Source: Verpa conica
Lineage: Eukaryota; Ascomycota; Pezizomycetes; Pezizales; Morchellaceae
Length of the DNA stretch: 64,000 nt
Assembly: GCA_033030425.1 (NCBI GenBank)
Contig: JAUFSD010000010.1
Coordinates: forward strand, 1,488,001 to 1,552,000
Direction: 5' to 3'
Each line of letters starts with the position of its first letter. Position 1 is the first letter of the stretch. A program made the translations under genes and the position numbers. This document shows, in pieces, positions 54,901-64,000 of the stretch. The notes under the pieces are model-generated. The model was given only the letters and a program-made list of their open reading frames with translations, had not been told where the DNA came from and did not search any database.

Positions 54901-55246
54901 CGAAGAACTCGACAAAATATTGGGAATACTAAGGTCTAGTTAGCGTTGAAGAACCTTAGAATACCCAACAATAGTCGTTCTTCACCTTTTTCAGCGTTAT
55001 TAAAGCGCGCAACTCCCTTTGATTCATCTTCATCTGGACCCTGGATATCTGCTTCACTGCCCTACACATGCTTCTTTCATCTTTGTGCAGCCATACCATT
55101 CCAAACGCCCCCCGGCCAAGGAGCTTTTTCCGGAACCATCGCTGTGTCGGTACTCCTCCAGTTCCACGCTGGGTGTAAATGCCTTCGATATCGTTAACCT
55201 CGATGTTGATTCTATAGTCACTGAACTCGTGTAATTCTGTAGACAT
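51924..55246 (-). CDS. Protein kinase fused to 20 ankyrin repeats
   Basis: This is a serine/threonine-type protein kinase with a large C-terminal ankyrin solenoid. Exons are 55246-54986, 54928-54716, 54649-54149 and 54095-51924, about 1048 residues. The kinase domain (about residues 37-300) has all key elements: glycine loop LLGRGAFGMVWL, Lys in RAVKQI, HRDLKPQN across a splice junction, IADFGISK, GTIGYAAPEVMD and DIWSLGCI. It should be active. The third intron (53 nt) removes the stop after the kinase and joins it in frame to the ankyrin part; without it two separate frames result. Ankyrin repeats of 33 residues start near residue 390. Repeats 5 to 19 are five copies of a three-repeat, 99-residue unit. 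It has no NACHT, signal peptide or membrane segment. The partner recognised by the ankyrins is unknown. It may be a receptor-like or scaffolded signalling kinase. Confidence 0.85.
52014..53498 (-). repeat. Five tandem 297-bp units encoding three-ankyrin blocks
   Basis: The DNA encoding ankyrin repeats 5-19 is five head-to-tail units of exactly 297 bp. Recurring landmarks, such as the bases encoding DWTPLH, lie near 52298, 52598, 52895, 53192 and 53489. The units are similar at nucleotide level, much more so than single 33-residue repeats are to one another. This indicates recent duplication or gene conversion of a whole three-repeat block. Differences between units cluster at a few codons per ankyrin. 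Confidence 0.85.
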
Positions 55247-56302
55247 TTCGCTTTAGGGGTAGAGCTATAGGCCATGAGCGTGAGCGTGTTCAAAGCGCTG
55301 TCCCAGCCCGAGTCACCGAGGAACATACTCCCCGCTTTCTGTTGCGGCTATGCACGATCTAATTAGGTTAATGTTTATGATGATCACATCTTGTGTGACG
55401 TCGGGTCTTGGGACAGCCCATCTACTTTCTGATATACGTATACATATCTCTAGGCCTGTGTAGATGGCTATGAGTTTGTTGTAGCCTAGAGTTGTATGGT
55501 ACATATGTACATGTAGTACCTAGATTGTAGGTTGGTTACATGTACTTGCTGAGAGGCTGAAATAAGCTTTAGCTCTCTGGACAAGCTCAGTGCTGGGATT
55601 AGAAATCTGTCTCTAAGATTAACCTTGGCTGTCCGAGGGAGGACTAGGGAAGACGTGATAAAAGTCCCCCTAGAATAGCTATAATTATATAAGCAATTGA
55701 ACGTCTATTTAAAAAAAAACCTCGAGAATTTAAAATAGAGCATAATATCCTACCGTTCTCAATTTATTGTAAGGTATCAACTGTTTATGTAGTTTATTAC
55801 GCTTATGCCCCGCTGTATACGCGAGCGTTTTGTTACGGGAATCCCTATATACGAGTTGCCTTTTCACCCAATGGCGTTTCTGCAGTGCTCTAGCTCTCAA
55901 TGTGTAAATTTCAATAAGTGGTCAGCTTTATTATAAGGCTCGGATGTATCATTTACTGTAAGTAATTATAAGTAACAGCTTCACTACTGATATTAAAGGA
56001 TGCCATGCACGTAAGTAATATACAGGCACTCCTTTGGTGTGCTGAAGGATCAAACCATTGCTGAAGTTTGCCAAGATCAATCAAATGTGGCTGTGGTGGC
56101 GGTATGTTGCATCTCACCATCTCATGCCCCTCTTTTTGTTTGGCGGGGTATCTAAAAAAAACCTTGGCCAGTTTCTCTCAAAAGGTTCTTTGACTCATAA
56201 ACAACCCCACACGTTCTTGCTCGTCACCATTTATACCAGTGTAATCCGTGAAGAATTGGCATACATACAGAACCTTCAGTTATCACACCAAGAAAAAACA
56301 CA
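55247..56302. other. Shared spacer between the kinase-ankyrin and lysyl-tRNA synthetase genes
   Basis: A divergent intergenic region of about 1.06 kb holding both promoters. Two TACATGTA words (55508-55515 and 55537-55544) lie 260-300 bp upstream of the kinase start. A TGACTCA site lies about 100 bp before the synthetase ATG. Nothing else is recognised. Confidence 0.6.
56191..56197 (+). promoter_or_regulatory. TGACTCA (Gcn4/CPC1-type) site before the lysyl-tRNA synthetase gene
   Basis: TGACTCA is the consensus bound by the bZIP activator of cross-pathway (general amino-acid) control in fungi. It lies 112 bp upstream of the ATG. Aminoacyl-tRNA synthetase genes are known targets of that pathway in filamentous fungi, so the location fits. 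Binding here is inferred. Confidence 0.5.
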
Positions 56303-58360
56303 ATGGCTGACAAGGCTACTGCTGAGGGGAGTACCCCAAACCTTCACAAGGATGAGGTGACTGGTGAAATGGTCTCGAAGTCAGAGTTGAAGAAGAGACA
56401 GAAGAAGAGAGAGGCAGAGGCGAAGAAGGTTAGTTTTTGCTTACAAATTTTTACCAGTTTGCTATAGTTACTGACACGAAATTATTTAATGATAGGCTGA
56501 GAAAGCTGCTGCTGCCCCACCGAAGCCTACAGATTCGGAGAAGAAGAAAGATGAGCTCGCTGAGGAAGAACTCACACCTAACGTCTGTACCCAATAGATG
56601 AATCTAGGATTTTCTTTTGACACTAACCGGGTATGGACTTCTAGCAATACTTTGAAATCCGTTCTAGATCCATTAACAAGCTTCGCGAGACCAAGAACCC
56701 TAATCCATACCCCCATAAGTTCCACGTCAAGGACAAACTTGCCGACATCATCTCCTCATACACCTCCCTTAAGAAGGGTGAGACTAAGCCTGAGACCGAA
56801 GTCCGTGTCGCTGGCCGTATCCATGGTTTCCGTGCATCAGGGAATAAGCTCCGCTTTTATGACCTCCGCGCTGAGGGCGTCAAGATCCAAATAATGGCAC
56901 AGGCGCAGGACGCTGTCGGTGACTATCTCGCTCAACATGAACACCTCCACCGTGGTGACATCATTGGAATTGTCGGTTTCCCCGGGAGGACAAACCCGAA
57001 GAAGGAGGACAATCCCGGTGAGCTCTCGATTTTCGCTAGGGAGGTTGTCCTGTTGACTCCATGTCTGCACATGCTGCCGACTGAGCACTTTGGGTTGAAG
57101 GATCAAGAGACCCGATATCGCCAGAGATATCTCGACCTTATCATGAACAACAGGTCTCGTGACATCTTTATTACTAGAAGTAAGATAGTATCCTACATCC
57201 GCCGCTTCTTTGACGAGCGTGATTTTGTCGAGGTCGAGACCCCAATGATGAACGCGATTGCTGGAGGAGCAACTGCTAAGCCGTTTGTTACTCACCACAA
57301 TGACTTGAACATGGACCTGTTCATGCGTGTTGCGCCGGAGCTCTACTTGAAGATGCTGGTCGTCGGTGGGCTCGAAAGGGTCTACGAAATTGGCCGTCAA
57401 TTCAGAAATGAGGGTATCGATCTCACCCACAACCCCGAATTCACAACCTGTGAGTTCTACTGGGCATACGCGGATGTAAATGATATTATGGATATCACTG
57501 AAGAGCTCGTCTCCGAGATGGTCAAGAGCATTACTGGATCCTACAAGACCAAGTTCACAACTGTCTCTGGAGAAGTATATGATGTCAACTGGGAGAAGCC
57601 ATGGAAGAGGATTGAGATGATTCCCGCCCTCGAAGCCGCTACTGGAACTACATTCCCTCCGGGAGACCAGCTACATACAAAGGAGACCAACGACTTCCTG
57701 AGAGAGGTTGCCAAGAAGCACAACATTGATTGTTCTCCACCACAAACCAACGCTCGTCTCCTCGACAAGATGGTTGGCGAGTTTATTGAAGAAACCTGCG
57801 TAAACCCCACATTCATCACCGGTCATCCACAGATGATGTCCCCGCTCGCCAAGTACCACCGTTCGATCCCTGGCCTTTGCGAGCGTTTCGAAGCCTTTGT
57901 GTGTAAGAAGGAGATCGTGAACGCATACACTGAGTTGAATGATCCCTTTGATCAGCGTCTCCGTTTCGAGGAACAAGCAAACCAGAAAGACCAGGGTGAT
58001 GATGAAGCACAGCTTATTGATGAAAACTTCTGCCAGAGTCTTGAGTATGGGCTGCCGCCTACTGGAGGTTGGGGAATGGGTATTGATAGGATGGTCATGT
58101 TCATTACGGATAATTATTCTATCAAGGAGGTTTTGGCTTTCCGTGAGTTATCCCACTAGATTGATATTTTGATTGAATTTTGGGTAACTAACAGCTTTGG
58201 GTGATAGCGTTCATGAAGGATGATCACTCGGAGAAGAAGACCGCCGCAGAGGTTGTCGGAATCCGCCCAAGTGCTCCGTATGTGTCCCCCCTCATTTACT
58301 AAAATCTAGCTAATAAAAAATTACTGTAGAGTTGAGAGCACCGGTGAGCTTCAGTCGTAG
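56303..58360 (+). CDS. krs1: Lysyl-tRNA synthetase, cytosolic (class II)
   Basis: This enzyme charges tRNA-Lys with lysine for cytosolic translation. Exons are 56303-56428, 56496-56582, 56645-58142, 58208-58277 and 58330-58360, giving 603 residues, close to the usual eukaryotic length. A Lys/Glu-rich N-terminal extension ([13 protein letters not shown]) of the tRNA-binding type comes first. It is followed by the OB-fold anticodon-binding domain (about 110-215, with [20 protein letters not shown]) and the class II catalytic core. Motif 1 ends in FVEVETPMM. Motif 2 is [12 protein letters not shown] with [10 protein letters not shown] (about 318-340). Motif 3 is [14 protein letters not shown] (about 545-558). 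The short last exons, starting PFMKDDHS, complete the usual C-terminus and are needed because the unspliced frame stops at 58157. The gene is divergent from the kinase-ankyrin gene. Confidence 0.96.
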
Positions 58361-59449
58361 GAATAACTCGAGAATAAGGGAGGGGGGTGTTTTAGGGTAT
58401 AGCAAAAAAAAAATAGTTGTAGATATCATTGAATAAGATGTTTCTCCCTCGTAAAATGAGTCTATTTTTATCAAGGTCAGGCGTATGTGCTTTATTGTTG
58501 AGAACTTAGCATAATGTTTTGGATGACAGAGGTCCATAATGGCAAACCCTTATTCTTTAGGATAAAATTGTTACTCCTGCCTTGGGAGTGAATATGCATT
58601 ACTGCATCCGTATCTACTGTTGAAATGGTAATATCGCTACTAATGAGTCACGGTATAATTTCTTGGAGTCACAGGGCACGAAGTAAATTTAGCGAAAACT
58701 AGCAAGTAGATGCATAAGGGGATAAAACCCACTGCATGAGTCAAAATCATTAGTACAACCCAGTAAGGTACAACCGTGTCTAACAAATTCCTCCGAGACC
58801 TTGATGCAATGTGGTTGCTTGGGATGCAATAATAGGGCACTGTATTACTATGAAGAAAAAAGAAATCAGAAAACAGATAGATGCTACAGAATAGATACCC
58901 TATAGGTTTATCATCTATCTACAGAGGATATTAACGCTGTGATTTCCATATAGGTCGTATTTCTAAATATTTCTTAGTATATTATCTAAAATGAGATATA
59001 TATTGAAGGTATATTTACTTCTCTGGGGAAGGGCTGTAAGACACACTTTGGGGGATGTGAATGAAACTTGCCCCTGTTGGGCTTGCGAGGCTATCTCAAC
59101 ACCCTATGGGATCCAGGCTTATTCTTGCCATAGATCTTATTTATGATTAATTCATTCATTGATTCCTGTCATAAAATCTGACCCATGAGTGATATTCTAT
59201 GTCGTGCATATTCCACGCCAAGCCGCAGGTCATGCATGGGCATGAGGCTCTTTGTTGCACCAAACGGTAACAGGCTTAGCGCGCGATGCACCTTAGTTAT
59301 CGCCTTCGCCTGGTATAAAACTCCCCTAACCCAGCCCTAGGTTCAAGTTCAAACCCAACCACACCCTCCCCTCGACGACTGCACCCCCGCAAACCCTCTC
59401 AGCCAGAGCGAGCAACTCGAACAACCGCCAACCCCAAATCACCAAAGAT
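58361..59449. other. Spacer and GTR1 promoter, no gene recognised
   Basis: About 1.1 kb. The last 150 bases are C-rich, with a TATAAAA sequence at 59314. The rest is AT-rich without recognised content. Confidence 0.6.
59314..59320 (+). promoter_or_regulatory. TATA-like element of GTR1
   Basis: TATAAAA lies 136 bp before the GTR1 ATG, followed by C-rich DNA typical of a fungal transcription start and leader. It is placed plausibly for a TATA box but is otherwise untested. Confidence 0.4.
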
Positions 59450-60684
59450 ATGGAGGAAAGGAAAGGAAGGAAGAAGAAGGTTCTCCTTATGGTAGCCGCC
59501 CCCACCCCCGGAAGCTTGCTTTTGTTGCCAGGAGAGAGGACAGGTAGCTAACAGAGCTCGGAACAGGGGAAATCCGGCTCCGGAAAGTCGTCTATGAGAT
59601 CTATTGTGTTTAGTAACTATGTCGCGAAGGATACTCGAAGACTCGGCGCTACGATCGATGTTGAGCATTCCCACGTACGGTTCCTCGGGAACCTTACACT
59701 CAACTTATGGGATTGTGGTGGGTACGTACACATGCCTCCCCCCTCCCCCCTTCTTCCTTGCAATGTTCTATGGGAGTCTTGTGTGACATGAATCTCGGGG
59801 GAGTTTTTTTTATTTAACAGAATACAGGCAGGACGCATTTATGGAAAACTACCTCTCACAACAACGCGATCACATCTTTAAGAATGTAGAGGTCTTGATC
59901 TACGTATTCGACATCGAGTCGCGCGAATTCGACCGGGATCTCATCACCTATAGCTCCTGCATCGAAGCCTTGCGTGACAATAGCAGCTCTGCACTGATTT
60001 TCTGCCTAGTTCATAAAATGGACTTGGTCCAGACAGAACTACGGGATAAACTATTCCTGGAAAAGAGTGCGGTGTTGAAAGAGCGGAGCAGGGGGATGTC
60101 GATCGTTTGCTACCCAACCAGTATCTGGGATGAAACACTATACAAGGTACGACTCCCCCTTCCCCCCACCTACGCCCCAAGAGATGAGCAGAACGCTGAC
60201 AAGTGAATGTGTGTGTGTATCCTTATAGGCATGGGCTCAAATAGTCTACCACCTGATCCCTAACCTTCCCCAACTCGAAAACCACCTCCGCCGCTTCGCG
60301 GAAATTGCCGAAGCAGAAGAAGTAATCCTCTTTGAGCGAACCACCTTCCTTGTCATATCCGCCGTCACACGCTCCACCGAACCCAACCCCTACCCTGACC
60401 GGTTCGAGAAGATCTCAAACATCGTAAAGCAGTTTAAGCAATCCTGCACTAAAATGGCATCAAACTTTACGGCATTTGAGTTGCGGGCTCATATGTTTAG
60501 TGCGTTTATTGACGTTTTGACTCCGAATACGTATATACTGGTGGTCATGCCGGCTAATGCGGCAGAGAGCGCGACGACACTGATGAATATTGCCGTTGCG
60601 AGAAAGCACTTTGAGAAACTCGAGAAGGATAGTGGGGGGAGGAGCGCGGAAAGGGCCTTGGAGAATGGTGTGGGTGTACATTAG
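59450..60684 (+). CDS. gtr1: Gtr1/RagA-type small GTPase
   Basis: This is a Rag GTPase that pairs with Gtr2 at the vacuole (EGO/Ragulator complex) and signals amino-acid sufficiency to TORC1. Exons are 59450-59491, 59567-59721, 59828-60146 and 60229-60684, giving 323 residues. The P-loop GKSGSGKSS is formed by joining exons 1 and 2. The switch I region reads [20 protein letters not shown]. The G3 motif WDCGGQ is completed at the exon 2/3 junction, and the G4 motif is HKMD. The C-terminal half (after about residue 180) is the roadblock-like dimerisation domain, including [16 protein letters not shown] and [20 protein letters not shown]. Both conserved motifs rebuilt by splicing confirm the exon calls. 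It is tail-to-tail with the Tudor/BRCT gene. Confidence 0.96.
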
Positions 60685-61767
60685 GTTGTGAAAAAAACAA
60701 AAAAAACAAAAACGGGTGGATGGGGGTGGGGTGGTGCGGGGATGGCTGTCTCATAATTATTTTTTTAAAACATTTGTGCTTATTGATACTTTTTTTCTTT
60801 CTTTTTTTTTTTTCTTTTCTTTTCTTTTTTGCAACTGAGATTGGTAGTTGTGGGCGGAATATAAGAAGGGGTTTAGGCATAGTTAAGAAACCCAGAGGGG
60901 AGGGGGGAGGAAGTGCTTCGTTGTATCTATATCTGGATTTTCCTTTATAGTGGGTGCAACTATGTAGCATGTGATATCTGATACCTAAATAATTTTTTTT
61001 TTATAACGGTGGGGAATATTTATACCTCTGTAATAACCTTTTTTTCTTGCGGAACATTGATGAGAGGGGGGGAGGGGCGGTGAGTGGGTGGTGGGCTGCT
61101 ATATATAACTACTATATTTTACTTAACAATATAAGGGAGGTTCGTATTTCTTTAGATTAGGTTACACTAATATAACTTTATCCCCCCTCTCCCCCTCCAA
61201 TTAATTAATTGGATGTTCTAGGAGTTACAGACCCGGTCTTTAGGTTCGTACGCCATCGTTTCTAAACTTTGTGAAAGGGTTGCCAGGGTTAGGGTTTTAG
61301 TGTTACATTGCTGTCGAGTGACGGGATATGAACAGCCTTAATATTACTAAAATATTTCCCCCAACAACTAAATGAATGAATGAATTAATCATAGTACATG
61401 TAGCTTAGAGACTATCTTACTCGCACTCTATCAAATATGCTTGCGGGCTTCACTCTAATAGGTGTGGAATACCCCAACCGGCTCAAGGCCAGCAAAAACC
61501 ACCAATCTTCCCCCGACAACTGACTGGTAGTTTATTCCGAGAACATCTCTTATAAAATTTAAACAAGTTGCCTCCCACCATACAGTGTTAAAATCCATAA
61601 GTAGACCTTTTAATATACAATTCTCAGAGGCACAAAACGCCCTTTTCTTTTTTAATCCCCTAGAATAATATAATTAAACTTACACTATAATTTACGCGCC
61701 AAGATGATCAAATAAACTAATATTCTCTCCACTTGCTAGGAAGTTTTACTTAACCCCTCTCCCCCTC
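60685..61767. other. Spacer between convergent genes
   Basis: About 1.1 kb holding the 3' ends of GTR1 and the Tudor/BRCT gene. It contains a T-rich CTTT-type tract at about 60789-60830, several T-runs and one TACATGTA at 61395-61402. No gene is recognised. Confidence 0.65.
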
Positions 61768-64000
61768 TCAATCATCGTCAAGTAACCTCCCCAGGATCAA
61801 GCTCTGTACAACCCATTCGTCGTCCACAACTTTCACCTTCTTTCCTCTCGCCTTGCACATCCTCTCTGCCTTATCCCTATCTTTCGCATCCACATAGACA
61901 AAATCCCACCTCTCTGCCTCCTCATCACTACCAGCGCTCTCTTCAGCCTTCTGTAATACCCTCCCTACAGCCTCTAGATTCCCCGCCTTCCACACCCTCT
62001 CGGCCCCCATCGCCCACGTCAAAAATAAGTAACTCCTTCTTTTCTCCCCCCCACCCACAACCATAACCCCCCGACCATCCAGTAGCCTCCGCCGTCTCTC
62101 AAGAACCCCAGCAAATGCCGCTCGCCGGGGATCATAACCCTCTATTGTGCGGCTCCGGACACTACCAAGATACCTGCTCTCCCCAGCGGGGAGAAGATAG
62201 TGCTCCCACTCCACCACTCGTCCCTTCTTACATGAGTCCTCAATCCAGCGGCCAGCGAGGCAAGGAAGGCCTAATGCGAGTGCTTGGAGGAACTTTGCGC
62301 GGCGAGAATGTGTGTCGGCGATGACAGCGACGAAACCGGTGTTTGTGTATTCGGAGCGAAGGGAGAGGGAGTCTGTGTCGAAGAAGAGTTCGTTGAAACC
62401 CGTGTCGACTATTCTACCGCCATTGGCGAGGATCTTGTTGGTGATACTTTTCTTGACGCTTTCTTTATCGCCAAAGCTTAGTGCAAATACCATGTTTGCA
62501 AATACCCCTCCGCCAACTGGGGGACGTGAGGAGAGACTTGTTGTCATGGGTGTGTTGCGCTTCTTGCTTGGTGTTGTTGGTGTGGAGAATGACTCGCTTG
62601 GAGTCCGGTTTCTTGGTGGCCGGCTTGGAGAGACATTGTAAACTCTTGCGGAGAAATGTTTCCACATTGTTTGCACTAGATAGATATTTGTCACTGCCAC
62701 ATCTACCACCTCTCCTCCCTTCCCTTTAACACAAACAACCTCATGGCCTCTACAATCTGATAACTTCCCTTCACCCTCTTTAAAACCTTCCACCACCCAT
62801 GATGACTTCTTCATGCCCCCGACGTCAACCTTGATATGGTCACCCACCCGTAGGTCCAAGGCGCGGATGTGGTCCCGACCTAGCCAGTCTTTGGTACCGT
62901 CATCGAATGCGACTTTAACGTCACGGCCGTTACTCTCTAGGACAGTAGCGGGATGGTAAGCTGTTTTCCCATCGCGGAACCAGGCGAATACGCGTTCTGG
63001 GGCTGTTATAGCTGTACCCTGAGGAGCAACAGAGACAGAGAAGTGTGGATTGGTCGTGTTGAGGATGTCAGCATCATCATCAGTATCCTGTAGTGTAGCG
63101 TTCGGGTCTGGAGTAGGTGTATCTGGCATAGATGTCATGCTCCGGCGGAGGTTGGTTGAGCGTGTTTTTCGGGGAAGAGTCTTCGGTTTCGACCTGCCAA
63201 TTGACATGCGGGTGGACTTTGTTTTTGGGGTCTCTTTACTTTTCGGTTTTGTGGGGACTTGTCTGGGTTGATGTGTTTCCTCTGCTGCGCTTTTTTCCTT
63301 TGCAGAACTGACCTTCGCCCTTTTGCCTCCTCGCTCCTCGCTTTCGTTGTCTGCTTCCTCTGCACCCTCCAGGTCATCCCCTCTTCCAGCGCCCACATCG
63401 GCCACAATGCTGACCATGTCAACATCATCTGGTTCTGGTCTACTACTCAGAAACCCCCCAGACTCTTCTATCCCCGCAAAGCTCTTCATCTCACTTCCTT
63501 CCCTATTGATTTCCCTATTTCTCCCCCCTTGCCCTTCTTCGACAGAGCAAGGAACTACAGCTTCTTTTTCTAAATGCGTCCCTGATGGCTTACCACCAGA
63601 GCATCGTTTCCTCTTCCTCAACGGCGACTCTTGAGGCGTTCTGTTGATTACGTCTTCGTCCATCGGCATCAAGGGAGTTTCCACCACAGGAGATATTTCC
63701 ATTGCCACAGCATTACCCGGTGTATTACCAGGGGTAGAAACCCCACTCGGAAGCGGCGTAAGACTACTAGTCGGTGCTACAAGCCCACTAGTCTCCTTTA
63801 CAAAATCGGGGATTTTCCTTGGGCTGGGTGAGGATGGAGATGGTATGTTAAAGGGGACGAGTGATCTTAGTGATGTCTTGGGTCTTCCTGGCATTGAAGT
63901 GGGTTGAGAATCTGTAATCGCAGGATTCGGTAAATTGGGTGGTAGGGAGATATTCGAAGATTCTTGTTGTAGCGAAGGTATAGGACGTGAACGCCTGGGT
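61768..64000 (-). CDS. Rad9/Crb2/53BP1-type DNA damage checkpoint mediator, 5' end outside the window
   Basis: This is the checkpoint adaptor that binds modified histones at DNA breaks and relays Mec1/ATR-type kinase signals to effector kinases. The frame ends at 61768 and is open to the right edge. The ATG at 63894 gives a 708-residue product, but the same frame continues without a stop to 63999, so the real start is probably beyond the window. The N-terminal part is disordered, with many SP and TP sites and an SQ in TDSQPTS. A Tudor-like region begins near residue 300 (of the 63894 start) with RVFAWFRDGKTAYHPATVL, then VKVAFDDGTKDWL and VGDHIKVD. Tandem BRCT domains fill the C-terminus (about 475-705), with GLPCLAGRWIEDSC in the first and VKVVDDEWVVQSLILGRLL in the second. 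The domain order fits Rad9/Crb2 well. Orthology was not tested. Confidence 0.88.
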   Translation of the reverse strand, partial: PRRSRPIPSLQQESSNISLPPNLPNPAITDSQPTSMPGRPKTSLRSLVPFNIPSPSSPSPRKIPDFVKETSGLVAPTSSLTPLPSGVSTPGNTPGNAVAMEISPVVETPLMPMDEDVINRTPQESPLRKRKRCSGGKPSGTHLEKEAVVPCSVEEGQGGRNREINREGSEMKSFAGIEESGGFLSSRPEPDDVDMVSIVADVGAGRGDDLEGAEEADNESEERGGKRAKVSSAKEKSAAEETHQPRQVPTKPKSKETPKTKSTRMSIGRSKPKTLPRKTRSTNLRRSMTSMPDTPTPDPNATLQDTDDDADILNTTNPHFSVSVAPQGTAITAPERVFAWFRDGKTAYHPATVLESNGRDVKVAFDDGTKDWLGRDHIRALDLRVGDHIKVDVGGMKKSSWVVEGFKEGEGKLSDCRGHEVVCVKGKGGEVVDVAVTNIYLVQTMWKHFSARVYNVSPSRPPRNRTPSESFSTPTTPSKKRNTPMTTSLSSRPPVGGGVFANMVFALSFGDKESVKKSITNKILANGGRIVDTGFNELFFDTDSLSLRSEYTNTGFVAVIADTHSRRAKFLQALALGLPCLAGRWIEDSCKKGRVVEWEHYLLPAGESRYLGSVRSRTIEGYDPRRAAFAGVLERRRRLLDGRGVMVVGGGEKRRSYLFLTWAMGAERVWKAGNLEAVGRVLQKAEESAGSDEEAERWDFVYVDAKDRDKAERMCKARGKKVKVVDDEWVVQSLILGRLLDDD

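Overview
The window looks like a gene-poor stretch of a filamentous ascomycete (Pezizomycotina) nuclear genome. Its genes carry short GT-AG introns (about 50-190 nt, mostly 50-75) with CTRAC-like branch points. The products are typical of this group: a fungal-type Ca2+/H+ exchanger paralogue, a Snf5 homologue with a Pro/Ala-rich insert, an Nrd1/Mrn1-type 4-RRM protein, an Rco1-type PHD protein and a Rad9/Crb2-type checkpoint protein. About 13-14 genes occupy roughly a third of the 64 kb. The spacers are long, AT-biased and rich in homopolymers, with no complete transposon. A large-genome lineage such as Pezizomycetes is plausible, but that is a guess. No convincing tRNA or rRNA gene was seen.

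Layout. 0-5 kb: 3' end of an Xaa-Pro aminopeptidase gene (+), then a four-exon CaCA-family exchanger (+). 7-10 kb: SNF5 (+) behind a long pyrimidine-rich leader. 13-14 kb: NMN adenylyltransferase (+). 16.6-18.3 kb: a disordered, basic nuclear-type protein (-). 21-24.5 kb: a seven-exon RCO1-type double-PHD gene (-). 24.5-31.3 kb: a long spacer and leader region. 31.3-33.6 kb: NRD1/MRN1-type RNA-binding protein (+). 33.6-41.9 kb: a gene desert holding one small orphan ORF and two MITE-like elements. 41.9-43.4 kb: PAP2-family membrane protein (-). 47.3-49.9 kb: BTB protein (+). 51.9-55.2 kb: a protein kinase fused to 20 ankyrin repeats (-). 56.3-58.4 kb: cytosolic lysyl-tRNA synthetase (+), divergent from the kinase. 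59.4-60.7 kb: the Rag GTPase GTR1 (+). 61.8-64 kb: a Tudor/BRCT Rad9/Crb2-type checkpoint gene (-) running off the right edge.

Most genes are unrelated housekeeping or regulatory genes and do not form a cluster. Several work in chromatin and cell-cycle control (SNF5, RCO1, Rad9/Crb2, the KEN-box protein). Others work in nutrient sensing and translation (GTR1, LysRS, which has a TGACTCA element upstream).

The most unusual content is: (i) the kinase-ankyrin gene, with five near-identical 297-bp three-ankyrin units and an in-frame 66-nt intron splitting its catalytic loop; (ii) two short words, TATCACTCG (9 copies) and TACATGTA (12 copies), present far above chance and only in spacers; (iii) three TA-flanked MITE-like inverted-repeat elements. 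All exon structures were assembled by eye and need transcript support.
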